NCBI GenBank assembly: GCA_023138975.1
Contig: JAGLON010000017.1
Location: 62,001 to 126,000 of the forward strand
Length of the DNA stretch: 64,000 bases
Direction: 5' to 3'
DNA from: Candidatus Zixiibacteriota bacterium
GTDB taxonomy: Bacteria > Zixibacteria > MSB-5A5 > GN15 > JAAZOE01
Position 1 is the stretch's first letter. Each line of letters starts with the position of its first letter. The notes under the pieces are model-generated. The model searched no databases. It was not told where the DNA came from and saw nothing but the letters and a program-made list of their open reading frames with translations. Of this stretch, positions 15,880 through 24,955 are shown in pieces. Position numbers and translations under genes: made by a program.

Positions 15880-18132
15880 ATGGATCCAAAAATCGGAGTA
15901 TATATCTGTAACGGCTGTGACATCGGTAAATCTGTCGAAGTCGATAAGCTCATTGAAGCCGGTACCGGACAGGGCGCGGCAGTTTGTAAAGCTCATGACT
16001 GTCTGTGCAGTCCAGAAGGCGTTCAGCTGATTCGCGATGAAATTAAGAGCGAAGCACTTACCCACATTGTTGTCGGCGCCTGCTCACAGCGGGTCTTTCC
16101 TGAATTGTTTACCTTTGGCGATGAGATCCTCGTTGATCGCGCCAATCTTCGGGAACAGGTTGCCTGGTGCCATAAACCGAACGACGAAGATACACAGATG
16201 CTGGCCGAAGACCAAATCCGAATGGGTGTTGCTAAAGTAAAAGTAACGACAGCCCCGGTTCCTTATACCGAGGACACCTCCAAAGATATCATGGTTATCG
16301 GCGGCGGTATAGCCGGTATGAATTCCGCTATTGCGGCAGCCGATGCCGGGCACAATGTTACTATCGTTGAAAAAGAAAATCAATTAGGCGGTTGGGCAAC
16401 CAAATTTACTAAAGTGTTTCCCAAAAAAGCCCCGTACAAGGACCTTGAAGATTCCGGCTATGAAGAACTTGTAAAGAAGATAAACGATGATAACAGCATT
16501 ACCGTTTATTTAAATTCCACGATTGCAAAGACTTCCGGTCAGCCCGGAAAGTTTGAAGTTACCCTCAATGTTGATGGCGGTTCGGCTGAGTTTGTCACCG
16601 GTTCGATTATTCTGGCTACCGGCTGGAAACCGTATGACGCAACCAAATTAACGCATCTTGGTTTTGGAGATTCCCCCGATATTATCACTAATATCGATAT
16701 GGAAAAGATGGTTGCCGACGGCGCCATCAAGCGTCCTTCCGACGGTAAACCGGTCGAGAGTATCGCCTTTTTACAATGCGCCGGATCCCGCGATCAGGAT
16801 CATCTGCCTTATTGTTCAGCGGTCTGCTGCCGCGTTTCTTTGAAACAGGCCAAGTATGTCCGAGAACAGTACCCGGACGCAAAGGTTTATATCATTTACA
16901 AAGATGTCCGCACTCCGGCTCAGTATGAGGCTTTCTATGCCAACGTTCAGGAAGACGATGGCATATTCATGACCAAGGGTGAGATTGCCAAAGTAAGCGC
17001 GGATAATGGCAAAGTCCTGATTGATGTCGAGGAAACGCTGCTCGGTGAAAACATTCAGATTGAGGCCGACATGGTTGTTTTGGCCACCGGCATGGTTCCA
17101 ACGACAAAAGTCGAAGACCTGGTGATCGAAAAATCTGAAGAAGCTCAGGTCGAAGGCGAAGAAGCTCCAGCAAAAAAAGATGCTCCGGCCGAAGGCGAAA
17201 AATCTGAAGCCGCCAGTGCCGAACAGGGCGCCAAGATTATCAACCTGACCTATCGTCAGGGTACCGATCTTCCAACCCTCAAATACGGATTCCCGGATTC
17301 ACATTTTGTCTGCTTCCCGTATGAAACCCGTCGCACGGCTATTTATGCCGCCGGTGCGGTACGGGCTCCCATGGATCTTTCATCAGCGGCATCCGACGCC
17401 TACGGTGCCACATTGAAATCGATTCAGGCCGTAAATTTAGTCAGCAAAGGTATGGCACTTCACCCCCGAGCCGGAGATACAACTTACCCGGATTTCTTCT
17501 TCCAAAAATGTACACAGTGTAAGCGGTGTACGGAAGAATGTCCGTTCGGAGCGCTGGATGAAGATGAAAAAGGCACACCACTGCCGAATCCGTTCCGTTG
17601 CCGCCGTTGCGGTATCTGCATGGGCGCCTGCCCGGAACGTATCGTTTCCTTCAATAACTACAGCGTTCACATGGTCTCCTCGATGATTAAGTCGATTGAG
17701 ATACCGGATGAGTTCGAGGAAAAACCGCGTATTCTGGCCTTTGTCTGCGAAAACGACGCTATGCCATCGGTTGACATGGCCGGTCTTAAGCATATGCAGT
17801 ACAACTCTATGGTTCGTATTATCCCACTGCGCTGTTTAGGCTCAATGAACTCGGTCTGGGTCAGCGACGCGTTATCGGTCGGATTTGACGGTATTCTGCT
17901 TATTGGCTGTAAAAAAGGCGATGATTATCAATGTCACTTCGTCAATGGCAGCGAGCTCGCTCATATCCGAATGGATAATGTTCGGGATAAACTCAAACAG
18001 TTAGTCCTCGAAGAAGAACGGGTCGAAATCCATGAATTGTCGATATCCGATTACCATAAAATCCCGAAAATCTTCGACGATTTTCTCGAAGTTATGGAAC
18101 AGGTTGGACCAAACCCATACAAAGGAATGTAG
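15880..18132 (+). CDS. qmoB: QmoB, HdrA-like flavoprotein with MvhD-like C-terminus
   Basis: A 750-residue subunit B of Qmo. Residues 1-130 are the HdrA N-terminal domain (GVYICNGCDIGKSVEVDKL, VVGACSQRVFPELF). An FAD fold (IMVIGGGIAGMNSAIAAAD) and the motif LQCAGSRDQDHLPYCSAVC follow. Two [4Fe-4S] clusters are seen (CTQCKRCTEECPFG and CRRCGICMGACPE), and the C-terminus resembles MvhD/FrhD (LIGCKKGDDYQCHFVNG). Between the FAD domain and the ferredoxin part is an unusual Ala/Glu/Lys-rich linker (KSEEAQVEGEEAPAKKDAPA) that looks disordered. The gene is directly behind qmoA and ends before a strong terminator, so qmoAB forms its own transcript without qmoC. Confidence 0.95.
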   Translation: MDPKIGVYICNGCDIGKSVEVDKLIEAGTGQGAAVCKAHDCLCSPEGVQLIRDEIKSEALTHIVVGACSQRVFPELFTFGDEILVDRANLREQVAWCHKPNDEDTQMLAEDQIRMGVAKVKVTTAPVPYTEDTSKDIMVIGGGIAGMNSAIAAADAGHNVTIVEKENQLGGWATKFTKVFPKKAPYKDLEDSGYEELVKKINDDNSITVYLNSTIAKTSGQPGKFEVTLNVDGGSAEFVTGSIILATGWKPYDATKLTHLGFGDSPDIITNIDMEKMVADGAIKRPSDGKPVESIAFLQCAGSRDQDHLPYCSAVCCRVSLKQAKYVREQYPDAKVYIIYKDVRTPAQYEAFYANVQEDDGIFMTKGEIAKVSADNGKVLIDVEETLLGENIQIEADMVVLATGMVPTTKVEDLVIEKSEEAQVEGEEAPAKKDAPAEGEKSEAASAEQGAKIINLTYRQGTDLPTLKYGFPDSHFVCFPYETRRTAIYAAGAVRAPMDLSSAASDAYGATLKSIQAVNLVSKGMALHPRAGDTTYPDFFFQKCTQCKRCTEECPFGALDEDEKGTPLPNPFRCRRCGICMGACPERIVSFNNYSVHMVSSMIKSIEIPDEFEEKPRILAFVCENDAMPSVDMAGLKHMQYNSMVRIIPLRCLGSMNSVWVSDALSVGFDGILLIGCKKGDDYQCHFVNGSELAHIRMDNVRDKLKQLVLEEERVEIHELSISDYHKIPKIFDDFLEVMEQVGPNPYKGM

Positions 18133-18171
18133 TATACATTCCAGATTTGTTGAACGGTAAATTACAATTAC

Positions 18172-18200
18172 AAAAACCCCTCGATATTCGAGGGGTTTTT
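18172..18200 (+). terminator. Rho-independent terminator after qmoB
   Basis: AAAAACCCCTCGA pairs with TCGAGGGGTTTTT around a TAT loop and ends in a T-tract, 40 bp after the qmoB stop. The A-tract on the other side would let it also work on the minus strand. Confidence 0.9.
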
Positions 18201-18400
18201 GTTTGAGAAAAAAGTAACATGCTCCTGTTTAAAAAAACACTGCTTTATAGGGAATATAAAAATAGTTATATCCTCTCCACATTCAGTAAACATCATCCGG
18301 AAAAACTTTTATTCCTTGACAACTCATTACATTACAATCCATTACAAAACACGCCAACGAGTCGTAGGCTTACTCAAGGCATCTTGACAAATCGTCGAGA

Positions 18401-18418
18401 TAATGAAATTTTTCACAA
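18401..18418. promoter_or_regulatory. Operator palindrome 1 upstream of dsrA
   Basis: TAATGAAATTTTTCACAA keeps the TGA-N6-TCACAA core. It ends 7 bp before the -35 box of the dsrA promoter, the same geometry as at qmoC, which fits an activator or a repressor touching the -35 region. Confidence 0.55.
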
Positions 18419-18425
18419 AATCCGC

Positions 18426-18454
18426 TTGACTATAATGAGGGAATTGGTTAATAT
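18426..18454 (+). promoter_or_regulatory. Promoter for the dsr operon
   Basis: TTGACT (18426-18431), 17 bases, TAATAT (18449-18454). It is about 150 bp before dsrA and is bracketed by two operator palindromes. A second possible start is the extended -10 box TGGTATAAA ending at 18578, just after the second palindrome. Confidence 0.6.
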
Positions 18455-18518
18455 ATCCTCTGATTAAGAGGAGAATATTCGTTTTTTTGACTATTGCGAT
18501 TACGTCAAACGTCCGATA

Positions 18519-18536
18519 TTGTGAAAAAAAGCACAA
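18519..18536. promoter_or_regulatory. Operator palindrome 2 upstream of dsrA
   Basis: TTGTGAAAAAAAGCACAA has both outer arms intact (TTGTG and CACAA) and one central mismatch. It lies downstream of the proposed start from the 18426 promoter, or just upstream of an extended -10 box (TGGTATAAA), so it could repress the first or control the second. Confidence 0.65.
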
Positions 18537-18611
18537 TCTCGGCAATAAGAGCGATAAGAAATAAAACGCTGGTATAAATTCCAAATTGTACTTTGTAGAT
18601 AAGGAGTCACA

Positions 18612-19826
18612 ATGGCGGATCAACTCCCAAACACCCCAATTCTCGACGAGCTCGAAAAGGGTACTTGGCCTAGTTTTGTAAAAGAAATCAAATTAGCGGC
18701 CAAAAACAGCCCAATGTCTCGCGATCTTCTTGGACTCTTGGAACAGTCTTATGAAGAAAAAATCGGCCATTGGAAACATGGCGGTATTGTTGGTGTAATG
18801 GGTTATGGTGGTGGTGTCATCGGAAGGTATTCAGATCTTCCTGAGAAATACCCCAACGTTTCACATTTCCATACGATTCGAATCAATCAGCCGTCCGGCT
18901 GGTTTTACACCTCAGAAGCTCTGCGCACGCTTTGCGATATCTGGGACAAACATGGTTCCGGTTTGACCAACATGCATGGTTCCACCGGTGATATCGTTTT
19001 CCTCGGCTGCCGCACAGAAGCGCTAGAGCCAATCTTTTCGGAGTTAACCGAAGCTGGCTTTGACCTTGGCGGTTCCGGCTCAGATGTTCGTACTCCGAGC
19101 TGTTGCGTCGGCCCGGCCCGTTGCGAGTGGGCTTGTTATGATACGCTTGCGTTAACTTACGACTTAACCATGCATTATCAAGACGAACTGCATCGTCCGG
19201 CCTTCCCGTATAAGTTCAAATTTAAAATGTCCGGTTGCCCGAATGACTGCGTTGCATCAATTGCCCGCTCCGATATGTCCATCATCGGAATCTGGCGTGA
19301 CGACATCCAGATTAATCATGATGAAGTCACAAAATACGCCGAAGGCGGCATGAACATTCAGCGTGATGTTGTTGGCAATTGCCCCGGTAAGTGTATGGAT
19401 TGGGATGGCAAAGAACTCAAGATTGAGAATAGCTATTGCCGCCACTGCATGCACTGCATTAACGTTATGACCAAGGCTCTGCGCCCCGGTAAAGATCGCG
19501 GCGCCTGTGTCCTCCTCGGATCCAAAGCTCCGATCGTTGAAGGTGCTCTGTTGTCATCAGTTCTGATTCCGTTCTGGAAACCGAAACCACCGTACACCGA
19601 CTTGAAAGACATGGTCGAACGGATGCATGACGTATGGTGTGAAGAAGGTAAGGCCCGTGAACGTATTGGAGAATTCATCCAGCGCGTCGGTCTGGGCAAC
19701 TTCTTGGAAGAGTGCGAGATTGACATTGCTCCGGAAATGGTTGCCCATCCCCGTGAGAACCCATATATCTTCTATGAAGAATACTATGAAGAAGATGACG
19801 GCGAAGAGGATGAAGACGGCGAATAA
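18612..19826 (+). CDS. dsrA: DsrA, dissimilatory sulfite reductase alpha subunit
   Basis: A 404-residue cytoplasmic subunit of the siroheme enzyme that reduces sulfite in the last step of sulfate reduction. Visible marks are the siroheme/[4Fe-4S] cysteines ([14 protein letters not shown] and [18 protein letters not shown]) and a ferredoxin region ([19 protein letters not shown]). Length and motif order agree with DsrA. The C-terminus carries an unusual acidic tail ([14 protein letters not shown]) that I do not remember from the textbook enzymes. GGAG lies 8 bases before the ATG. dsrB follows after 56 bp. Being first in the operon, it is directly behind the promoter with two operators. Confidence 0.97.
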   Translation: MADQLPNTPILDELEKGTWPSFVKEIKLAAKNSPMSRDLLGLLEQSYEEKIGHWKHGGIVGVMGYGGGVIGRYSDLPEKYPNVSHFHTIRINQPSGWFYTSEALRTLCDIWDKHGSGLTNMHGSTGDIVFLGCRTEALEPIFSELTEAGFDLGGSGSDVRTPSCCVGPARCEWACYDTLALTYDLTMHYQDELHRPAFPYKFKFKMSGCPNDCVASIARSDMSIIGIWRDDIQINHDEVTKYAEGGMNIQRDVVGNCPGKCMDWDGKELKIENSYCRHCMHCINVMTKALRPGKDRGACVLLGSKAPIVEGALLSSVLIPFWKPKPPYTDLKDMVERMHDVWCEEGKARERIGEFIQRVGLGNFLEECEIDIAPEMVAHPRENPYIFYEEYYEEDDGEEDEDGE

Positions 19827-19882
19827 TTCGTCGCCGAACGTTAACGAGAAATTAACCTTTTGAATGATATAGAGGTTTTAAA

Positions 19883-20953
19883 ATGGCTGAAAGATTAACC
19901 GATATAGGCCCGCCACATTATGAGAAGTTTCTGCCTCCGATTGTTAAGGAAAACTATGGTAAGTGGCTGTATCATGAAGTTCTGAAACCAGGTGTCATGG
20001 TTCACGTTTCTGAATCCGGCGCCAAATTATTTACGATTCGTGCCGGTTCACCGCGCCTTATCAGCACCGAAAAGATTCGCAATTATGCTGATCTTGCTGA
20101 AAAATACTGCGGCGGTCATCTCCGTTTCACCAGCCGTCACAATGTTGAGTTTTTACTTACCGACGAAAAGAACATCGATCCTCTGATTAAGGATTTGGCT
20201 GATCTGGGACACCCGGTCGGCGGTATTGGCAATGCTATCTCCAGCATCGTCCATACTCAGGGTTGGGTTCACTGTCACTCGGCCGCGACCGATGCGTCCG
20301 GTGTTGTAAAAGCCGTAATGGATGATCTGAACGAGTACTTTACCAGCACCAAGCTTCCGGGTAAACTCCGTATAGCTTTGGCTTGCTGTCTTAACATGTG
20401 CGGCGCAGTTCACTGTTCGGATATCGCTATTCTTGGTATTCACCGTCGTCCTCCGAAAGTCAACCACGACACCTTGAGAAAGATGTGTGAAATCCCGAGT
20501 GTGAGCGCGTCCTGTCCGACAGCTGCTATTCGCCCGGCAACCGTTAACGGCAATCCATCGGTAGAGGTTTTGGAAGACCGCTGTATGTTCTGCGCGAACT
20601 GCTACACGGTCTGTCCGTCAATGCCTCTGAACGATCCGCTGAATGACGGTATTTCCATCTGGATCGGTGGCAAGGTATCCAACGCCCGCCACGAGCCAAT
20701 GTTCTCGAAACTGGCTATCCCGTTCATCCCGAACAATCCTCCGCGCTGGCCCGAAGTGACCACCGCGATCAGGAACATTGTCGAACTGTGGGCAGCTAAT
20801 GCCAATAAGTACGAACGTATGGGTGAGTGGATTGAACGTATCGGTTGGCCTAAATTCTTTAAGATGTCGGGTATTGAGTTCCAGAAGGAACATATCGACG
20901 ACTTTAAGCACGCCGGTCTGACCTTCAAACGTTCAACACATATAACCTTTTAA
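19883..20953 (+). CDS. dsrB: DsrB, dissimilatory sulfite reductase beta subunit
   Basis: A 356-residue partner of DsrA and carrier of the catalytically active siroheme in known enzymes. Seen here are the typical stretch [20 protein letters not shown], the cluster cysteines in [17 protein letters not shown], and a ferredoxin domain ([25 protein letters not shown]). Length is as expected. An AGAGG ribosome site precedes the ATG. dsrD starts 12 bp after the stop. Whether the enzyme is of the reductive bacterial type needs a tree, but the gene next door (dsrD) and the presence of sat/apr/qmo argue for the reductive direction. Confidence 0.97.
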   Translation: MAERLTDIGPPHYEKFLPPIVKENYGKWLYHEVLKPGVMVHVSESGAKLFTIRAGSPRLISTEKIRNYADLAEKYCGGHLRFTSRHNVEFLLTDEKNIDPLIKDLADLGHPVGGIGNAISSIVHTQGWVHCHSAATDASGVVKAVMDDLNEYFTSTKLPGKLRIALACCLNMCGAVHCSDIAILGIHRRPPKVNHDTLRKMCEIPSVSASCPTAAIRPATVNGNPSVEVLEDRCMFCANCYTVCPSMPLNDPLNDGISIWIGGKVSNARHEPMFSKLAIPFIPNNPPRWPEVTTAIRNIVELWAANANKYERMGEWIERIGWPKFFKMSGIEFQKEHIDDFKHAGLTFKRSTHITF

Positions 20954-20964
20954 GGACAATAGTC

Positions 20965-21210
20965 ATGGCGAAAACAGCTGAAGAAATTGCGGATGCCATG
21001 TTCAAGATGGTATCGGATGCGCAAGGCCTTAAAAAACTGAAACCGGGCGATTTGAACAAGCTAATGATTCAGACGTATCCGGATGAAGTTGATAAGAAAC
21101 TCTGTAAAGCGGCGATTAAGTTACTGGTCAACAACGGCAGATGCGTTTATACGTATTTTGGCGGCAGTTTCATCGAATTACCGCACAGAGAAGGCGCCGC
21201 TAACGACTAA
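20965..21210 (+). CDS. dsrD: DsrD, winged-helix activator of DsrAB
   Basis: An 81-residue protein matching DsrD in size, position and sequence style (TAEEIADAMFKMV, then NNGRCVYTYFGGSFIELP, a winged-helix hairpin). Published work describes DsrD as an allosteric activator of DsrAB and as a marker of the reductive pathway. An AAGGA ribosome site precedes the ATG. It sits directly behind dsrB and ahead of the cobB-like dsrN, the order common in sulfate reducers. Confidence 0.93.
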   Translation: MAKTAEEIADAMFKMVSDAQGLKKLKPGDLNKLMIQTYPDEVDKKLCKAAIKLLVNNGRCVYTYFGGSFIELPHREGAAND

Positions 21211-21235
21211 TACCCGTTTTCGGGTATAGAGTGCT

Positions 21236-22669
21236 ATGGGTGTAAATAGAGCGCGCATGGTCATCGCCGGATTATCCGGTGATTCGGGAAAAACGATTGT
21301 CAGTCTTAGTATCCTGGCGGCACTTCGCCGCCGTGGACTGAAAGTCGCGCCTTTCAAAAAAGGTCCCGACTATATCGACCCCGCCTGGTTAAGCGAAGCG
21401 GCCGGTTTTCCCTGCCGTAATCTCGATACTTATCTGGCCGGCTTCGATAGCGTCCTAAATGCGTTTACTACTTATTCTCATGGTGCTGAGATGTCGGTCG
21501 TAGAAGGCAATCGCGGCCTTTTCGACGGCAAAGATGCCAAAGGTACACACAGTACAGCGGGGCTGGCAAGATTATTGTCTGCCCCGCTTTTACTGGTCGT
21601 CAACACGACCAAAACGACTCGAACTATCGCCGCGATAATTAAAGGATGCCTCGAATTCGAACCCAAAACACATATTGCCGGAGTTATATTAAATAAAGTC
21701 GCCGGAGAAAGGCATCAACGGGTTATTACAGAATCAATCGAGCAATATACCGGTCTTCCGGTTGTTGGAGCTATACCAAAATTGGGTAAAGACGCAGACA
21801 TCATCCCAGGTCGTCACCTCGGTTTGGTGCCACCCGCAGAGTATATGGCTGCTGATGGAGTAACTGATAAATTGTGTCAGATCGCCGAGTCATATCTTGA
21901 CCTGGACAAGATAATAGACATTGCCCAGCATGCCCCACGGTTGAACGAAGTCAAAACGACAGCTAAAAAGACTGAGACACCTTCGGTTCGTATTGGTTAC
22001 TTCAAAGATTCTGTGTTTACATTTTACTATCCTGAAAATCTTGAGGCGCTACAAGCGCACGGAGCCAAATTGGTTCCGGTTTCATCACTAACTGATTCAA
22101 AGCTTCCGGAGATTGACGCCTTATATATCGGCGGTGGTTTTCCGGAGACACATGCCCAGCAGCTTTCTTTGAATCAGTCGCTGATGGAATCGGTCAAAGC
22201 GGCAGCAAATAGAAACCTGCCGATTTACGCCGAATGCGGAGGACTTATATACCTCTGCCGTTCATTAAAATGGAAAGATCAGGCTTTTTCAATGGCGGGA
22301 GTTTTTCCTCTCGACTTGGAAATGTCTGTCAAACCGGTCGGACACGGATATACGAAGGGAACCGTCGATACCGACGGCCCGTATTTCAAAGCCGGCATGG
22401 TTATAAAAGGCCATGAATTTCATTATTCCGGCGTAATACCCGGCCAGGATGAAATCACAAGCTGTATTGAAATGAAAAAGGGCGTCGGTCTTGGAAGCAA
22501 GAGAGACGGTCTTTTATTCAAAAACAGTATGGCCAGTTATATGCATATTCATGCTTCCGGAGTACCGGAATGGGCCGAAGCGATGGTAAATAAGGCCAAA
22601 GCATACGCTCAGACCAAAAACGGTTCCGGCGGCGGAAATATATCAGGCTTTAGAATTGCCTGTCTATAG
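21236..22669 (+). CDS. dsrN: DsrN, cobyrinate a,c-diamide synthase-like amidotransferase
   Basis: A 477-residue CobB-family enzyme. The N-terminal ATP-binding fold is seen in GLSGDSGKTIVSLSILAALR and VAPFKKGPDYIDPAWLS. The C-terminal class I glutamine amidotransferase part has the nucleophile in PIYAECGGLIYLCRSL. In corrin synthesis CobB amidates cobyrinate side chains. In dsr operons the homologue DsrN is thought to amidate siroheme to siroheme amide for DsrAB. There are no other cobalamin genes nearby, so the siroheme role is more likely here. A small hairpin (TACCCG-TTTT-CGGGTA) lies between dsrD and this gene. Confidence 0.9.
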   Translation: MGVNRARMVIAGLSGDSGKTIVSLSILAALRRRGLKVAPFKKGPDYIDPAWLSEAAGFPCRNLDTYLAGFDSVLNAFTTYSHGAEMSVVEGNRGLFDGKDAKGTHSTAGLARLLSAPLLLVVNTTKTTRTIAAIIKGCLEFEPKTHIAGVILNKVAGERHQRVITESIEQYTGLPVVGAIPKLGKDADIIPGRHLGLVPPAEYMAADGVTDKLCQIAESYLDLDKIIDIAQHAPRLNEVKTTAKKTETPSVRIGYFKDSVFTFYYPENLEALQAHGAKLVPVSSLTDSKLPEIDALYIGGGFPETHAQQLSLNQSLMESVKAAANRNLPIYAECGGLIYLCRSLKWKDQAFSMAGVFPLDLEMSVKPVGHGYTKGTVDTDGPYFKAGMVIKGHEFHYSGVIPGQDEITSCIEMKKGVGLGSKRDGLLFKNSMASYMHIHASGVPEWAEAMVNKAKAYAQTKNGSGGGNISGFRIACL

Positions 22670-22807
22670 AAATAAGTATATAGTGTGAGGTGACTCGCAC
22701 CATAGTTTGAAAAAAGAGGAAACACTGAACTCGCTGAAAGGGTGCCGGCGCAAATGTCTGGCGCAGACATCACCGAAAGCGGAATACACTCAACAAGAGA
22801 GTTCAAG

Positions 22808-24484
22808 ATGGCTAAGATCAAGAAAAAGAAAAAAGGACTGCGTGGACGGTCATTTTCATCTGGTGGAGCTGGAGTAGAAACATCTTCACTCCGGCCGAAA
22901 CACGTACCTAAGAAACCGCCATGCGGTACAAATTGCCCGAACCACAACCAGATTCGCAAAGCCTTGATGACTGTATCAAAGGCTGAAGATGTGGGCAAGA
23001 GTTATGATCAGGCAATTGAAGAGGCGGCCTACATATTTCTCGAAACAACCCCCTTCCCGGCCACTTGCGGCCGTGTTTGTCCGCATCCGTGTGAGACAGA
23101 CTGTAACCGCAAAGCGCTGGAAAATCCAGTTGGCATTAACAGCTTTGAACGGTTCCTCGGAGATTTTGCACTGGAGCATAAATTAGTACCCAAGAAACTG
23201 ACCGATGAAACACGCTCTGAAAAAATCGCTATCATCGGTTCCGGCCCCGCCGGTATGACGGCTGCCTATCATCTGGCCCGCCGTGGGTATCCGGTCACCG
23301 TATTTGAAGCCTTCCCCAAAGCGGGTGGTATGCTTCGCTATGGTATCCCCGATTACCGCCTACCGCAGGATGTTCTGGATGCAGAAATTCAGCGCATCTG
23401 TGATATGGGTGTTGAGCTAAAAACCAACACCATCATTGGCAAAGATATCATGATGGAAGACATCAAGAAAGATTATCGCGCGTCATTTATCGGCCTCGGT
23501 GCTCACCAGGGACGATTGCTCCGGGTGGAAGGCGAAGATGCCGAAAACGTGTGGACCGGTACGGATTTCCTCCGCAAGGTCAACATGGGCGAAAAAATTG
23601 ACGTCGGCGACAAAGTCGTGACTATCGGTGGTGGTGATACCGCCCTCGATGCGGCTCGAATTGCCAAACGCCTCGGTGCGGAATCAACAATTCTGTATCG
23701 TCGCACAAAGGAAGAGATGCCAGCCATTGAAGAGGAAATTACCGGCGCTCTGGAAGAAGGCGTAGAGATTCATTTCTTGGCGGCTCCTCTATCGCTCAAG
23801 CTGGATGGTAACAAAGCTGTTGGCATGGTTTGCCAGAAGATGGAACTCGGTGAGCCGGATGATTCCGGTCGTCGTCGTCCCGTCCCGATTGAAGGCGATA
23901 CTTTTGAACTGGAGTTCTCGACATTGGTAGCGGCTATCAGCCAAGCCCCGGACTTCACCGGCTTTGAGGAGTTTATTGAAGGTAGGGACTGGATCAAGAT
24001 CGACGACAAGTGCAAGACTAAAGTCGATAATGTCTTTGCTGGTGGTGACAATATCAATCTGGATATCGCCATCACTGCTATTGCTCACGGCCGTTTTGCG
24101 GCGGAAGCGATTCACGAGATGATTACCGGTGAAGCAATTCCGAAAGTGGAAAAACCGCTGATCACATCCGATAAGATGTATCTGGCCTATTACGAGAAAC
24201 AAAACCGGACCGAAATTCATGAGTTGCCGGTGGCTGAACGTTTTGAGCCAATTGATAAAGAAATCATCTCAACCTGGAGTCAGGATGAGGCGATAGGCGA
24301 ATCCAAGCGCTGCATGAGCTGCGGTGAGTGTTTTGATTGCGGCAACTGTTGGAGTCTCTGTCAGGACAACGCCATTATTAAACCCCTCGAAAAGATGGGC
24401 GAATACAAATTCAAACTTGATTTCTGTAACGGATGTAAGAAATGTGCCGAGAACTGTCCGTGCGGATATATAGAAATGTTTTAA
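22808..24484 (+). CDS. dsrL: DsrL, GltD-like NAD(P)H-dependent iron-sulfur flavoprotein
   Basis: A 558-residue protein of the GltD/DsrL group. The N-terminal Fe-S domain has cysteines in PPCGTNCPNH and CGRVCPHPCETDC. The FAD fold is KIAIIGSGPAGMTAAYHLAR. The NAD(P)H fold is VVTIGGGDTALDAARIAKRL. A C-terminal two-cluster ferredoxin domain (CMSCGECFDCGNCWSLC, CNGCKKCAENCPCG) is the mark that separates DsrL from plain GltD. DsrL was described as an electron carrier between NAD(P)H and DsrAB. It is shorter than the sulfur-oxidiser form (about 650 residues), which fits the DsrL-2 type. I chose ATG 22808 (AGAGAG before it, Lys-rich start); the ORF track starts 66 bases earlier at GTG. Confidence 0.9.
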   Translation: MAKIKKKKKGLRGRSFSSGGAGVETSSLRPKHVPKKPPCGTNCPNHNQIRKALMTVSKAEDVGKSYDQAIEEAAYIFLETTPFPATCGRVCPHPCETDCNRKALENPVGINSFERFLGDFALEHKLVPKKLTDETRSEKIAIIGSGPAGMTAAYHLARRGYPVTVFEAFPKAGGMLRYGIPDYRLPQDVLDAEIQRICDMGVELKTNTIIGKDIMMEDIKKDYRASFIGLGAHQGRLLRVEGEDAENVWTGTDFLRKVNMGEKIDVGDKVVTIGGGDTALDAARIAKRLGAESTILYRRTKEEMPAIEEEITGALEEGVEIHFLAAPLSLKLDGNKAVGMVCQKMELGEPDDSGRRRPVPIEGDTFELEFSTLVAAISQAPDFTGFEEFIEGRDWIKIDDKCKTKVDNVFAGGDNINLDIAITAIAHGRFAAEAIHEMITGEAIPKVEKPLITSDKMYLAYYEKQNRTEIHELPVAERFEPIDKEIISTWSQDEAIGESKRCMSCGECFDCGNCWSLCQDNAIIKPLEKMGEYKFKLDFCNGCKKCAENCPCGYIEMF

Positions 24485-24539
24485 AACAGAGTGTTTAAAA
24501 CTTTGAGTATAAAACAAACACCATAACGGAGGCATTAAA

Positions 24540-24857
24540 ATGGCTAAATTTGAGTGGGAAGATGTCTGCATTGACGTCGATGAAGATGGATTTATGGAAG
24601 AACCGGATCAATGGAACGAGCGCGTTGCAGTAGGTCTGGCTACTACTGAAGGCGTTGACGATTTGACCGAAGAGCACTGGAAACTGGTTCATTATCTGCG
24701 CGATTATTATGCAAAATACGGTATTGCGCCGATGATTCGTAAGCTCTGTAAAGAGACCGGATTCCCGCTGAAGAAGGTTTATGAACTGTTCCCGTCTGGT
24801 CCGGCGAAAGGCGCCTGTAAGGTTGCTGGTCTGGCCAAACCGACCGGTTGTGTGTAA
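24540..24857 (+). CDS. dsrC: DsrC, sulfur-carrier protein for DsrAB and DsrMKJOP
   Basis: A 105-residue protein with the DsrC C-terminal arm intact: Cys93 and the penultimate Cys104 in KGACKVAGLAKPTGCV, the pair that forms the trisulfide during sulfite reduction. This distinguishes it from TusE or RspA, which lack one Cys. The basic/aromatic helix KLVHYLRDYYAKYG is also typical. A GGAGG ribosome site precedes the ATG. It lies between dsrL and the dsrM block, and a long stem-loop follows it. The product is normally very abundant. Confidence 0.96.
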   Translation: MAKFEWEDVCIDVDEDGFMEEPDQWNERVAVGLATTEGVDDLTEEHWKLVHYLRDYYAKYGIAPMIRKLCKETGFPLKKVYELFPSGPAKGACKVAGLAKPTGCV

Positions 24858-24870
24858 TATCTGATATATT

Positions 24871-24909
24871 TTCGGGGGTCATCGGATTTTTTGACGGGTG
24901 ACCCCCGAA
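24871..24909 (+). terminator. Stem-loop after dsrC, possible attenuator
   Basis: TTCGGGGGTCA pairs with TGACCCCCGAA around a 17-base loop, 14 bp after the dsrC stop. The sequence after it (TTCTATCTATT) is only moderately T-rich, so partial termination or mRNA stabilisation is more likely than a full stop. It would separate dsrC dosage from the dsrM block. Confidence 0.55.
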
Positions 24910-24955
24910 TTCTATCTATTCGTTTGCGCTGACTTTAAGCATGTGATGAGGAATA

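Larger units (their letters stand above)
18133..18611. other. 479-bp control region between qmoB and dsrA
   Basis: It holds the qmoB terminator, a consensus-like promoter, and two operator palindromes flanking that promoter. The small ORFs called here (61-93 residues) cross these signals and are not supported. Confidence 0.7.

Noticed and set aside
18199-18623. ORFs of 62, 82 and 93 residues between qmoB and dsrA
   Set aside because: They span the promoter and operator sites and show no coding pattern or ribosome site.
19883-20953. Oxidative (reverse) type DsrAB because dsrL is present
   Set aside because: dsrD, sat, apr and qmo are all present, and no dsrEFH genes, which mark the oxidative pathway, are in the operon.
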